Shown piece after piece: positions 26,825 through 34,865 of a stretch of 64,000 bases of DNA (position 1 is the stretch's first letter; each line of letters begins with the position of its first letter). The translations under genes and the position numbers were made by a program. The notes below the pieces were generated by a model that was given only the letters and a program-made list of their open reading frames with translations, ran no database searches and was not told where the DNA came from. Source of the stretch: JADGGV01 sp035715725 (GTDB lineage: Bacteria > Gemmatimonadota > Gemmatimonadetes > Longimicrobiales > RSA9). The stretch is from the NCBI GenBank assembly GCA_035715725.1, contig DASTKT010000173.1:62001-126000 (forward strand), given 5' to 3'.

Positions 26825-27627
26825 GGGACGTCGTGAAGAGCCGACTCTCCCATCCGTTCGTGCAGGCGCTTCTGATCCTGGCGCTCGCCTACGTCGCGTT
26901 CCGGTTCGGCATCGCCTACCTCCCGCCGCTGCTCGGGGTCAAGAGCGCGCCGGTGCCGCACACCGTGCTGCTCCAGTACATGATGACCGTCGTCGTCGGC
27001 GTGCTGCTCTACGTCAGCGCGACGGAGGAGCGTTGGCGGGAGTTCAAGGCGCCGATCCAGCGCGTGCTGGTGGACCCGAACCGGCGTGTCTACCGGCTGG
27101 CGCTACTCGTGACCGTGCCGCTGCTCGCCGGCTTCATGACCTACCGGCAGGTCCGGCCGTCCGTCGAGGCGCCGCCGAACCTCCGCTCGATCCACCCGGC
27201 GCCGCCCGGCAGCATCACGTTCCGCGGCAAGACCATGACGCTGGCCGGCCTCGAGAACCCGCTGCGCCGGGAAGGGAATTTGCGGGACCACGTCGAGGAG
27301 GGGCGGCGCGTCTACTACCAGAACTGCGTCGCTTGCCACGGCGACCAGCTCAACGGCAAGGGCCACTTCGCCCACGGGTTCAACCCGCAGCCGGCCGACT
27401 TCACGGACAACGGCACCATCCCACAGCTCACGGAGAGCTTCGTCTTCTGGCGCATCGCCAAGGGGGGGCGCGGCCTGCCGAAAGAGGGCACACCGTGGAA
27501 CTCGGCCATGCCCGCCTGGGAGGATTTTCTCACCGAGCGGGAGATCTGGGCCGTGATCATCTTCCTCTACGATCAGACCGGCTGGACGCCCCGGACGTGG
27601 GAAGCCGCGGAAGGGGGTGCCCGGTGA
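26821..27627 (+). CDS. Membrane-bound monohaem cytochrome c
   Basis: A protein of about 268 residues with three N-terminal hydrophobic segments (about residues 15-36, 47-66 and 92-106) and a C-terminal cytochrome c domain holding one haem site CVACH (Cys169, Cys172, His173), with a probable Met ligand in NSAMPAWED. Two starts are possible: GTG 26821 overlapping the previous stop, or GTG 26833, which has GAGGGA just upstream. A three-helix base ahead of a cytochrome domain is uncommon and suggests an integral subunit of a larger complex. The gene is coupled on both sides (GTGA overlaps). Confidence 0.85.
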   Translation: MRDVVKSRLSHPFVQALLILALAYVAFRFGIAYLPPLLGVKSAPVPHTVLLQYMMTVVVGVLLYVSATEERWREFKAPIQRVLVDPNRRVYRLALLVTVPLLAGFMTYRQVRPSVEAPPNLRSIHPAPPGSITFRGKTMTLAGLENPLRREGNLRDHVEEGRRVYYQNCVACHGDQLNGKGHFAHGFNPQPADFTDNGTIPQLTESFVFWRIAKGGRGLPKEGTPWNSAMPAWEDFLTEREIWAVIIFLYDQTGWTPRTWEAAEGGAR

Positions 27628-29291
27628 CCGTGCGACGCAGCGCCGCAGCGGCGGCGGCCCTCATCACGCTGGCCTCCGCGCCCGCCGCCGGGCAGCAGGT
27701 CCCGGCCGGCAAGGCCGTCTACGAGAAGTGGTGCGCGGGGTGCCACGGCTCCGACGGCAAGGGCGACGGGCCGGCGGCCACGACCATGCTGCCGCGGCCA
27801 CGCGATTTCACCCGCGCGCTCTTCAAGATCCGCACGACGAGCAGCGGTTCGGTCCCGACGGACGCCGATCTGCGCCACGTCATCGATCTCGGCATGCCCG
27901 GCTCCGCCATGCCCGGCTGGAAGGACGTCCTCTCCGAGTCCGATCGCGATGCGCTGGTGGGCTACATCAAGTCGTTCTCGTCGGCGTTTCAGCAGAAGCC
28001 GGACGCCATCGCCTTCTCGAAGGCGCCGTCGGTCAGCGACGCCGCCATCGAGGACGGGCGCAAGACGTACGAGAAGCTGGAGTGCTTCAAATGCCATGGC
28101 CGCGCCGGCCGTGGCGACGGGCCCTCCGCGACCACGCAGGAGGACGACTACCACTTCCCGATCCGCCCGGCCAACCTCGAGGAGAACTGGCGCTTCCGGG
28201 GAGGCGGCTCGGCCGAGGACATCTATCACCGCCTGCGTACCGGCCTCGACGGCACGCCGATGCCCTCCTTCAGCGACATGCTGGATGCGAAGGTCGTGAC
28301 CGACGAGCAGTTGTGGCACGTGGCGCAGTATGTCCGGAGCCTCTCCCCGGAGGAGGCGCCGGAGCCGCCGGAGGTCATCCGCGCCCGGTTGGTCGAGGGG
28401 AAGCTCCCGGCCAGCGCGGACGATTCCGCCTGGAGCGCCGCCGACCGGTTCTACATCCCGCTCGTCGGCCAGGTCATCGTCAAGCCGCGCTGGTTCTCCC
28501 CGGCCGTCGACGGTGTCTGGGTGCAGGCGCTGCACAATGGCCGCGACGTCGCGATCCGCCTCGTGTGGGACGACCGCTCCAAGAGCCCCGACCCCCGCTG
28601 GTCGGAGTGGCAGCAGAAGGTCACGGACGTCATGGGCCCGAAGGAGGACGCCGCCTCGCCCGCCGCCGCGAGCGTGCCCGCGGCGGTGGCCGGGACCGCC
28701 GTGGCCGCCGCGCCGCCGTCGCCCGCGGCCGGCGGCGCTCCCGCCGCCGCCGCCGCGCCACCGGCAGCGCCGGCGCCGGCCCTGCCCGACGCGTTCGCCG
28801 TGCAGTTCCCCCGCAAGATCCCCGAAGGGATGGAGCGCCCGTACTTCCTGATGGGCGACGCCCGCGACCCCGTCTATCTCTGGTACTGGCGCAGCGATGC
28901 CCCCGCGGCCCAGGAGGCGACGGCGCGTGGTCTCGGGAATCTCGCGCCGATGACGGGGGCCTCCCAGCTGCGCTCTCAGGCCGTCTTCGACCGCGGGCAG
29001 TGGCGCGTCGTGCTAACGCGCTCGCTGGCCGCCGCGGGCGGCGCCGACCGGCTGGCGTTCCGGGAAGGGCAGGCGATCCCCATCGCGTTCTTTGCCTGGG
29101 ATGGTTCGAACGGTGAATCGGGCACGAAGGGCTCGATCAGCACCTGGTATCACGTCTACCTGGACGAACCGACGCCGAAGACCGTCTACACGACGCCGAT
29201 CGCCACGGCCGCGCTCACCGCGGGCCTGGGGATCCTTCTGGTGGTGAGGGCGCAGCGGCGGGAGAAGCAGGGCGGAACCACGGGCGAATGA
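27624..29291 (+). CDS. Dihaem cytochrome c fused to ethylbenzene-dehydrogenase-type haem domain
   Basis: A 555-residue exported protein. After a signal peptide (cleavage near AAGQQ) come two cytochrome c domains, CAGCH (Cys37, Cys40, His41) with Met96, and CFKCH (Cys154, Cys157, His158). From about residue 250 to 520 it resembles the EB_dh haem-b domain (gamma subunits of ethylbenzene dehydrogenase and nitrite oxidoreductase): IPLVGQVIVKPRWFSP and RPYFLMGDARDPVYLWYW, split by an Ala/Pro-rich linker of about 45 residues. A C-terminal helix (TAALTAGLGILLVVRA) anchors it. It is coupled to the genes on both sides. A periplasmic electron-transfer role is likely; the substrate partner is unknown. 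Confidence 0.85.
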   Translation: MTVRRSAAAAAALITLASAPAAGQQVPAGKAVYEKWCAGCHGSDGKGDGPAATTMLPRPRDFTRALFKIRTTSSGSVPTDADLRHVIDLGMPGSAMPGWKDVLSESDRDALVGYIKSFSSAFQQKPDAIAFSKAPSVSDAAIEDGRKTYEKLECFKCHGRAGRGDGPSATTQEDDYHFPIRPANLEENWRFRGGGSAEDIYHRLRTGLDGTPMPSFSDMLDAKVVTDEQLWHVAQYVRSLSPEEAPEPPEVIRARLVEGKLPASADDSAWSAADRFYIPLVGQVIVKPRWFSPAVDGVWVQALHNGRDVAIRLVWDDRSKSPDPRWSEWQQKVTDVMGPKEDAASPAAASVPAAVAGTAVAAAPPSPAAGGAPAAAAAPPAAPAPALPDAFAVQFPRKIPEGMERPYFLMGDARDPVYLWYWRSDAPAAQEATARGLGNLAPMTGASQLRSQAVFDRGQWRVVLTRSLAAAGGADRLAFREGQAIPIAFFAWDGSNGESGTKGSISTWYHVYLDEPTPKTVYTTPIATAALTAGLGILLVVRAQRREKQGGTTGE

Positions 29292-29317
29292 TGCGTTCAC
29301 GTCGCGAGGGAGGAACC

Positions 29318-30190
29318 ATGTCGAACCGTATGGCGCGCGTCGAGAGGGCGTTCACGATCCTGACGACCTCGGCCTTCATCGCGTGTGGCGGTGGCGCGAA
29401 GACCGGGGGCGACGAGGCGGCCGCCGGCGGCGCTGCGGCGGGGGAGAAGGCCGCACCCGCGGCGCCGGTCGCGAACGCCGCGACCGTCTCCGGCACCATC
29501 AAGTTCACGGGCACACCGCCGGCGGGCACGCCGATCGACATGTCCAGCGAGCCGATCTGCGCGCAGAAACATCCGAACGGCGTGAAGACCGAGGAGGTCG
29601 TCGTGGACGGCGGCGCGCTCGAGAACGTCGTCGTCTACGTGAGCCAGGGGTTGCCCGCCCAGAAGTACGCGCCGCCGGCGCAGCCGGCGGAGATCGACCA
29701 GGACGGCTGCGTCTACAAGCCGCACGTCGTCGTCATGCAGGTGGGCCAGAAGCTGAACATCAAGAACGCCGACGGCATCCTGCACAACATCAAGACGAAG
29801 CCGTCGAAGAACCGGCCGTTCAACATCAGCCAGCCGACGAAGATGGAGACGGCGCGCACCTTCGACGTCGCCGAGGCGGACATTCCCGTGGAATGCAACG
29901 TCCACAACTGGATGCACGCCACCATCGCCGTCTTCGACCACCCGTACTACGCGGTGAGCGCAAACGGGGGCAAGTACACGATCTCGAACCTGCCGCCGGG
30001 GACGTACACCATCGAGACGTGGCACGAGAAGTACGGCAAGCAGACGCAGCAGGTCACCGTTGGCCCCAACGAGACGAAGGCCGTTGACTTCACCTACAGC
30101 GGCAGCGCCACCGCGAGCGCCCCGGTGCCCGGCGCCGCGCGCCTGGCCGCGCACGTCCATCCCGGCATGAGCCACGGCGCGGGCCGCTGA
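29318..30190 (+). CDS. Cupredoxin-like/carboxypeptidase-regulatory lipoprotein
   Basis: A 290-residue exported protein, probably a lipoprotein (hydrophobic start ending in FIAC, Cys23). The middle resembles a blue-copper (cupredoxin) fold with candidate ligands His in GILHNIKTKP, Cys and His in ECNVHNWMHA, and Met just after. From about residue 205 it carries a carboxypeptidase regulatory-like beta domain (GGKYTISNLPPGTYTIETWH). Similar proteins are often annotated as methylamine-utilisation or plastocyanin-like. The ATG at 29318 is preferred over 29288 because GGGAGGA lies 4 bases ahead. Between the cytochrome and coxB genes it may shuttle electrons or deliver copper to the CuA site. Confidence 0.8.
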   Translation: MSNRMARVERAFTILTTSAFIACGGGAKTGGDEAAAGGAAAGEKAAPAAPVANAATVSGTIKFTGTPPAGTPIDMSSEPICAQKHPNGVKTEEVVVDGGALENVVVYVSQGLPAQKYAPPAQPAEIDQDGCVYKPHVVVMQVGQKLNIKNADGILHNIKTKPSKNRPFNISQPTKMETARTFDVAEADIPVECNVHNWMHATIAVFDHPYYAVSANGGKYTISNLPPGTYTIETWHEKYGKQTQQVTVGPNETKAVDFTYSGSATASAPVPGAARLAAHVHPGMSHGAGR

Positions 30191-30227
30191 CCGCGGCCGC
30201 CCACAACCCGTCTGAGGAGGTCGGCCG

Positions 30228-30920
30228 ATGGAACGCTGGTGGATGCCGCTCCCGGAGGACGTCTCGACGTTCGGCCCACGGATCGACTCGCTCTTCTTCG
30301 TCATCCTGTGGATCACGGGGATCGTCTTCATCCTCGTCGAGGTCCTGCTGGTCTACTATCTGGTGAAGTACCGCGCGCGGGAGGGCCGCCGGGCCATCTT
30401 CAGCCACGGCAACAAGCGGCTCGAGATCATCTGGACCACGGCCACCTTCGCGATCGTCTTCTTCCTTGGCCTCGCGAGCCGTCCGCTCTGGAGCGACGTG
30501 AAGGAGCCGAGCCGGTTCCCCCGCTCGGGCCTCGCGCTCAACGTCACGGCCAAGCAGTTCGAGTGGCACGTGACCTACCCCGGCCCGGACGGCCGCCTCG
30601 GAACCGCCGACGACTTCGAGAAACGCAACGAGCTCGACATCCCGATGGGCGTGCCGATCCACGTCACGCTCCGCGCCGAGGACGTGATCCACTCCTTCTT
30701 CCTGCCGCAGTTCCGCCTGAAGCAGGATGCCGTTCCCGGCATGGAGATCCCCGCGTGGTTCCAGGCGACGAAGACGGGGGAGTACGTCCTCGGCTGCGCC
30801 GAGCTCTGCGGGCTCGGCCACTACCGGATGCGGGGACGGGTCATCGTCCGTTCGCCCGAGGACTTCCAGCAGTGGCTCCAGCAGCAGACGCAGGTGCGGA
30901 CCGCCAACGCGACCCCGTGA
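30228..30920 (+). CDS. coxB: Cytochrome c oxidase subunit II
   Basis: A 230-residue subunit with two N-terminal membrane helices (about 21-46 and 66-84) and a periplasmic CuA domain. All CuA ligands are present: His155 (VIHSFF), Cys190, Glu192, Cys194 (CAELC), His198 and Met201. No haem c domain is fused, so this is not caa3; the separate cytochromes upstream would donate electrons. The aromatic patch KQFEWHVTYPG is the expected cytochrome c docking edge. It begins the coxBACD-ctaB block, 37 bases after the cupredoxin-like gene. Confidence 0.96.
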   Translation: MERWWMPLPEDVSTFGPRIDSLFFVILWITGIVFILVEVLLVYYLVKYRAREGRRAIFSHGNKRLEIIWTTATFAIVFFLGLASRPLWSDVKEPSRFPRSGLALNVTAKQFEWHVTYPGPDGRLGTADDFEKRNELDIPMGVPIHVTLRAEDVIHSFFLPQFRLKQDAVPGMEIPAWFQATKTGEYVLGCAELCGLGHYRMRGRVIVRSPEDFQQWLQQQTQVRTANATP

Positions 30921-30963
30921 GCGACGCGGCGTCGCCGCGCATCCCGAGCACAGAGGAAGGGAC

Positions 30964-32739
30964 ATGAGCACGATCGCCCTGCCGCACGAAGCTCAGGCGC
31001 ATCCGCTGCACCACGACGACCGCGGCTTCGTCCGGAAGTACATCTTCTCCACGGATCACAAGATCATCGGGATCCAGTTCCTCTTCATGAGCCTGTTCTT
31101 CCTGCTCGTGGGCGGGCTGCTGGCCATGACGATGCGCTGGCAGCTCGGCTGGCCCGGGCGTCCCATCCCCGGCGGCGGCATCCTCGGCGACGCCAAGGCG
31201 CCGGGCGGGGTCATGTTGCCGGAGTTCTACAACTCGCTCGTCACCATGCACGGCACGTTCATGGTCTTCTTCGCCATCATGCCGCTGCTCGTGGGGGTCT
31301 TCGCCAATTACCTGATCCCGCTCCAGATCGGCGCGCCGGACATGGCGTTCCCCCGGCTGAACATGGCCTCCTTCTGGACCGCCGTGCCGGCCGGGCTGAT
31401 GATGGTCTCGAGCTTCCTCGTGATCGGCGGCTCGGCGGGCGCCGGTTGGACCTCCTACGCCCCGCTCAGCGCCGTACCGGAGTACAGCGGCGTGCACACG
31501 GGGCAGCAGCTCTGGTGCCTCAGCCTGATCGTCCTCGGCTTCTCCTCGCTCATGGGGGCGGTGAACTACATCACGACCGTCATCAACATGCGCGCACCGG
31601 GGATGACGTGGTTCCGGCTGCCGCTCCCCGTCTGGGCGCTCTTCATCACCTCGGTCCTGATCCTGCTGGCCATCCCGATCCTGACCGGCGCGCTGATCAT
31701 GCTGTACTTCGACCAGACGATCGGGACCACCTTCTTCCTGCCGGCCAACGGCGGCCAGCCGCTTCTCTGGCAGCACATGTTCTGGTTCTTCGGCCACCCC
31801 GAGGTCTACATCCTGATCCTCCCGGCCATGGGGTTCGTCTCCGAGATCCTGGCGAACGGCGCCCGCAAGCCGATCTTCGGCTACGCCGCCATGGTCGGGG
31901 CCATGGTGGCCATCGCCTTCCTCGGCTGGGTCGTCTGGGGCCACCACATGTTCATGAGCGGCATGAACCCGGTGCTGGGCGGCTACTTCATGGTCTCGAC
32001 GCTCATCATCGCGGTCCCGTCCGCCATCAAGACGTTCAACTGGTTGGGCACCCTCTGGGGCGGGAGCATCCGCTTCCACGTGCCGATGCTGAACGCGCTG
32101 GCGTTCGTATCGATGTTCGTGATCGGAGGCCTCTCGGGGATGTTCGTCGCGGCGACGCCCGTCGACATCCCGCTGCACGACACGTACTTCGTCGTCGCCC
32201 ACATCCATTACGTGCTGTTCGGTGGCTCGCTCTTCGGGATCTTCGCCGCCATCACGTACTGGTATCCGAAGATGTTCGGGAAGATGATGAACGAGACGAT
32301 CGGGAGGATCCACTTCTTCCTCACCTTCGTCTTCTTCAATCTCACGTTCTTCCCGATGCACATGCTGGGCATCGCCGGGATGATGCGCCGGCTCTACGAC
32401 CCGACGCAGTACCCTCACCTCCAGCCGGTCCAGCCGATGAACGAGTTCATCTCGGTGAGCGCGTTCCTGCTCGGTGCCACCCAGCTCCTCTTCGCCTTCA
32501 ACTTCCTGTGGAGCCTGTTCAAGGGGCGGAAGGCGGAGGTGAACCCCTGGCACGCGAATTCGCTCGAGTGGACCGCGCCCTCGCCACCGCCGCACGGCAA
32601 CTTCGCGGTGACGCCGATCGTCTATCGCGGGCCGTACGAGTACAGCTCGCCGGACTCGGAGCTGGATTACCTGCCGCAGGACCGCCCCGCCACGGAGCGG
32701 ACACCGCCGGCGCCCACGATGGCGCCTGCCGGCAACTGA
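30964..32739 (+). CDS. coxA: Cytochrome c oxidase subunit I (A1-type haem-copper oxidase)
   Basis: A 591-residue, 12-helix catalytic subunit that reduces O2 and pumps protons. Haem and copper ligands are seen: TMHGTFMVFF (low-spin haem His), FGHPEVYIL (CuB His, the D-channel Glu and the cross-linked Tyr), GHHMF (two CuB His) and VVAHIHYVLFGG (high- and low-spin haem His). The Glu in GHPEVY places it in the A1 group. A C-terminal tail of about 60 residues is Pro-rich. The ATG at 30964 has GAGGAAGGG upstream. With ctaB downstream, an aa3 or ao3 form is expected; ctaA is not in the window. Confidence 0.97.
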   Translation: MSTIALPHEAQAHPLHHDDRGFVRKYIFSTDHKIIGIQFLFMSLFFLLVGGLLAMTMRWQLGWPGRPIPGGGILGDAKAPGGVMLPEFYNSLVTMHGTFMVFFAIMPLLVGVFANYLIPLQIGAPDMAFPRLNMASFWTAVPAGLMMVSSFLVIGGSAGAGWTSYAPLSAVPEYSGVHTGQQLWCLSLIVLGFSSLMGAVNYITTVINMRAPGMTWFRLPLPVWALFITSVLILLAIPILTGALIMLYFDQTIGTTFFLPANGGQPLLWQHMFWFFGHPEVYILILPAMGFVSEILANGARKPIFGYAAMVGAMVAIAFLGWVVWGHHMFMSGMNPVLGGYFMVSTLIIAVPSAIKTFNWLGTLWGGSIRFHVPMLNALAFVSMFVIGGLSGMFVAATPVDIPLHDTYFVVAHIHYVLFGGSLFGIFAAITYWYPKMFGKMMNETIGRIHFFLTFVFFNLTFFPMHMLGIAGMMRRLYDPTQYPHLQPVQPMNEFISVSAFLLGATQLLFAFNFLWSLFKGRKAEVNPWHANSLEWTAPSPPPHGNFAVTPIVYRGPYEYSSPDSELDYLPQDRPATERTPPAPTMAPAGN

Positions 32740-32769
32740 ACCCGAACCGGTGAGAGAGGAGGCCGGGCC

Positions 32770-33423
32770 ATGAGCCAGGCTGCCGCGCTGACCTACCCCG
32801 ACCGCCGGCCGATGCCGGGGATGGGGGTCTACAACCTCAAGCTCGGGATGTGGGTGTTCCTGCTGTCCGAGGTCATGTTCTTCTCCGGCCTCATCGGCTC
32901 CTACGTGATCCTGCGCTTCGCGCACCCGATGGCGTACCCGAAGCCGGGGACCGTGCTGAACGTGCCGCTCACCGCGTTCAACACGTTCGTCCTGATCTGC
33001 AGCAGCGTGTCGATGGTCAAGGCGTTCGCCGCCATCGAGGCCGGCGATCAGAAGGGTCTGCGGACGTACCTGCTGGCCACCACGGCGATGGGCATCCTGT
33101 TCCTGAGCATCCAGGCCATCGAGTACACGAAGCTGGCGAGCGAGGGGATGCTTCCGGTTGCCTCGCTCTACCACGCCGTCGGCCGGCACGCTGGCGCGAC
33201 GGTGCTGGGCGGACCGCTCTACGGCGCGACGTTCTATACGCTGACGGGCTTCCACGGCGCCCACGTCACCATCGGCGTGCTCTGCCTGATCTTCACGAGC
33301 ATCAAGGCGTTCCGCGGCCGCTATACCCAGGAGAGCCACGGCGGGGTCGAGATCATGGGCCTGTATTGGCACTTCGTCGACCTGGTCTGGATCATCCTGT
33401 TCACCATCGTCTACCTCATCTGA
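32770..33423 (+). CDS. coxC: Cytochrome c oxidase subunit III
   Basis: A 217-residue membrane subunit of the haem-copper oxidase with five predicted helices, the short form that lacks the first two helices of the mitochondrial protein. Signatures: LGMWVFLLSEVMFFSGLIGS with the conserved Glu, ATFYTLTGFHGAHVTIG, and the final EIMGLYWHFVDLVWIILFT. It stabilises subunit I and keeps proton uptake going. A GAGAGGAGG ribosome site precedes the ATG. It lies 30 bases after coxA and 12 bases before subunit IV. Confidence 0.95.
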   Translation: MSQAAALTYPDRRPMPGMGVYNLKLGMWVFLLSEVMFFSGLIGSYVILRFAHPMAYPKPGTVLNVPLTAFNTFVLICSSVSMVKAFAAIEAGDQKGLRTYLLATTAMGILFLSIQAIEYTKLASEGMLPVASLYHAVGRHAGATVLGGPLYGATFYTLTGFHGAHVTIGVLCLIFTSIKAFRGRYTQESHGGVEIMGLYWHFVDLVWIILFTIVYLI

Positions 33424-33435
33424 GCGGGGGCGAAG

Positions 33436-33708
33436 ATGGAGACCGCGCACAAGCAGCCGAACTACTATGCGATCTGGCTCGTCCTCTTCGTGCTCACGAT
33501 CGCGGAGCTGGGCGTTGCGTTCCTCTCGGGGCTGCACGAGGCGCTGCTGATCACGATCCTCCTCGCGCTGGCGATCTGGAAGGCGCTTCTCGTGGCGCTC
33601 TACTACATGCACCTCCGCTTCGAGCCGCGGCGCATGTGGATCCTGGCAGCCTCGCCGATCCCACTGGTGCTGATCTTTCTGTTCGTCGTGCTCTCGGAGG
33701 GGTGGTGA
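33436..33708 (+). CDS. coxD: Cytochrome c oxidase subunit IV (prokaryotic type)
   Basis: A 90-residue protein with three hydrophobic helices, the small fourth subunit of bacterial aa3/caa3 oxidases (COX4_pro-like). The central KALLVALYYMHLRFEPRRMW is characteristic. It has no catalytic residues and probably stabilises the complex. GGGGGCGAAG precedes the ATG. Its place between coxC and ctaB fits. Confidence 0.88.
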   Translation: METAHKQPNYYAIWLVLFVLTIAELGVAFLSGLHEALLITILLALAIWKALLVALYYMHLRFEPRRMWILAASPIPLVLIFLFVVLSEGW

Positions 33709-33715
33709 GGCGCGG

Positions 33716-34642
33716 ATGAGCACGCCCGTGCCCGCACCGGCTGGGGCGGCGGCATCGGTGCCGGGTCGCGCGATCGGCGCGACCCGGCGCGCCGCCGCGC
33801 TGCTGGAGTTGACCAAACCCGGCATTACTCGCCTGGTGCTCGTCACCACGGCGGCGGGCTTCGCCATGGCCTCGGCGGGCTGGCCGGCGCCGGTGCCCCT
33901 GCTGAACACGCTCGTCGGCACCGGCCTCGCCGCCGGCGGCACGAACGCGCTCAACGAGGTCTGGGAGTCCGACATCGACGGCCGGATGCATCGCACGCGG
34001 GGACGCCCGATCCCGTCCGGGCGGGTGTCGCGCGCCGAGGCGCTGGTCTTCTCCGTGGCCTGCTCGGTGCTCGGCGTCGCCTATCTCCTGCTGACCGTCG
34101 ATGCGTCGACCGCGGCCCTCGTGACGCTCAGCCTCACGAGCTACGTCTTCGTGTATACGCCCCTGAAGCGGCGCACCTGGGTGGCGACGCTCGTTGGCGC
34201 CGTGCCCGGTGCGCTGCCGATCGCCGCCGGCTGGACCGCGGGCGGCGGCCGGCTCGGCCTCGAGGCCGCGGCGCTCTTCGCCATCCTGTTCCTCTGGCAG
34301 CTCCCTCACTTCTTCTCGCTGGCGTGGATCTACCGGGACGACTACCGCCGGGGCGGGCTGCGCATGCTGCCGGTGGTGGACGTGGACGGGCGGCGCACGG
34401 CCCGCCACATCGCCGGCTGGGCGGTCGTGCTGGTCGCCGCCAGCGCGGCACCGACCTGGTTGGGCGTCAACGGATTTCTCTACCTCGGCGGAGCGCTGGC
34501 GCTCGGCGGCTACTTCGTCGGCATCAGCGCCGCCGTGCTGCGGGATCCCAGCGTGCGGGCGGCGCGGCGCGTGTTCTTCGCGTCGATCCTTTACCTGCCC
34601 GCGTTGCTCACGCTGATGGTGCTGGACAGGGCACTTCACTGA
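33716..34642 (+). CDS. ctaB: Protohaem IX farnesyltransferase (haem O synthase)
   Basis: A 308-residue UbiA-family membrane enzyme that adds a farnesyl group to protohaem to form haem O, the precursor of haem A for the oxidase encoded just upstream. The prenyl-diphosphate site is in NALNEVWESDIDGRMHRTRG with the RPIPSGRVS continuation; the second Asp-rich region is YRDDYRRGGLRMLPVVD. About nine helices. The first 20 residues are Pro/Ala-rich and extra. It starts 7 bases after the subunit IV stop. Confidence 0.95.
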   Translation: MSTPVPAPAGAAASVPGRAIGATRRAAALLELTKPGITRLVLVTTAAGFAMASAGWPAPVPLLNTLVGTGLAAGGTNALNEVWESDIDGRMHRTRGRPIPSGRVSRAEALVFSVACSVLGVAYLLLTVDASTAALVTLSLTSYVFVYTPLKRRTWVATLVGAVPGALPIAAGWTAGGGRLGLEAAALFAILFLWQLPHFFSLAWIYRDDYRRGGLRMLPVVDVDGRRTARHIAGWAVVLVAASAAPTWLGVNGFLYLGGALALGGYFVGISAAVLRDPSVRAARRVFFASILYLPALLTLMVLDRALH

Positions 34643-34672
34643 TCGGCTCGGCCGGACGGGAGCAGGACCTCG

Positions 34673-34822
34673 ATGAACGATCAGTTGATGGTCGGCATGT
34701 TCTGGGGAGGCCTCATCCTGATGGCACCCCCCGTGCTGCTCGGCATCGGCATCGCCGTGTACGCGTTCCAGCGCTACCGCGCGGGCCGGCGTCTCGAGCC
34801 GCCGCGCCGCTCCGGCGAGTGA
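34673..34822 (+). CDS. 49-residue single-helix membrane protein
   Basis: A short frame starting at ATG 34673 with a purine-rich GGAGCAGGA upstream and ending at 34822. It encodes one membrane helix (MFWGGLILMAPPVLLGIGIA) followed by YAFQRYRAGRR and a Pro/Arg tail. Its size and place after ctaB recall the small CcoQ/CtaG-like accessory subunits of oxidase clusters, but there is no sequence signature to prove it. Confidence 0.6.
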   Translation: MNDQLMVGMFWGGLILMAPPVLLGIGIAVYAFQRYRAGRRLEPPRRSGE

Positions 34823-34865
34823 GCCCCCCGTTCCTCGCCGTCCGCAACTCCGGCAGGAGGCGGTC

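Noticed and set aside
30841..33996. Very long minus-strand frame (over 1000 codons) opposite the coxB-coxA-coxC genes
   Set aside because: It is the antisense shadow of high-GC coding DNA: composition is Arg/Asp/Glu/His-rich, no motif is visible, and the + strand genes have all expected oxidase ligands.
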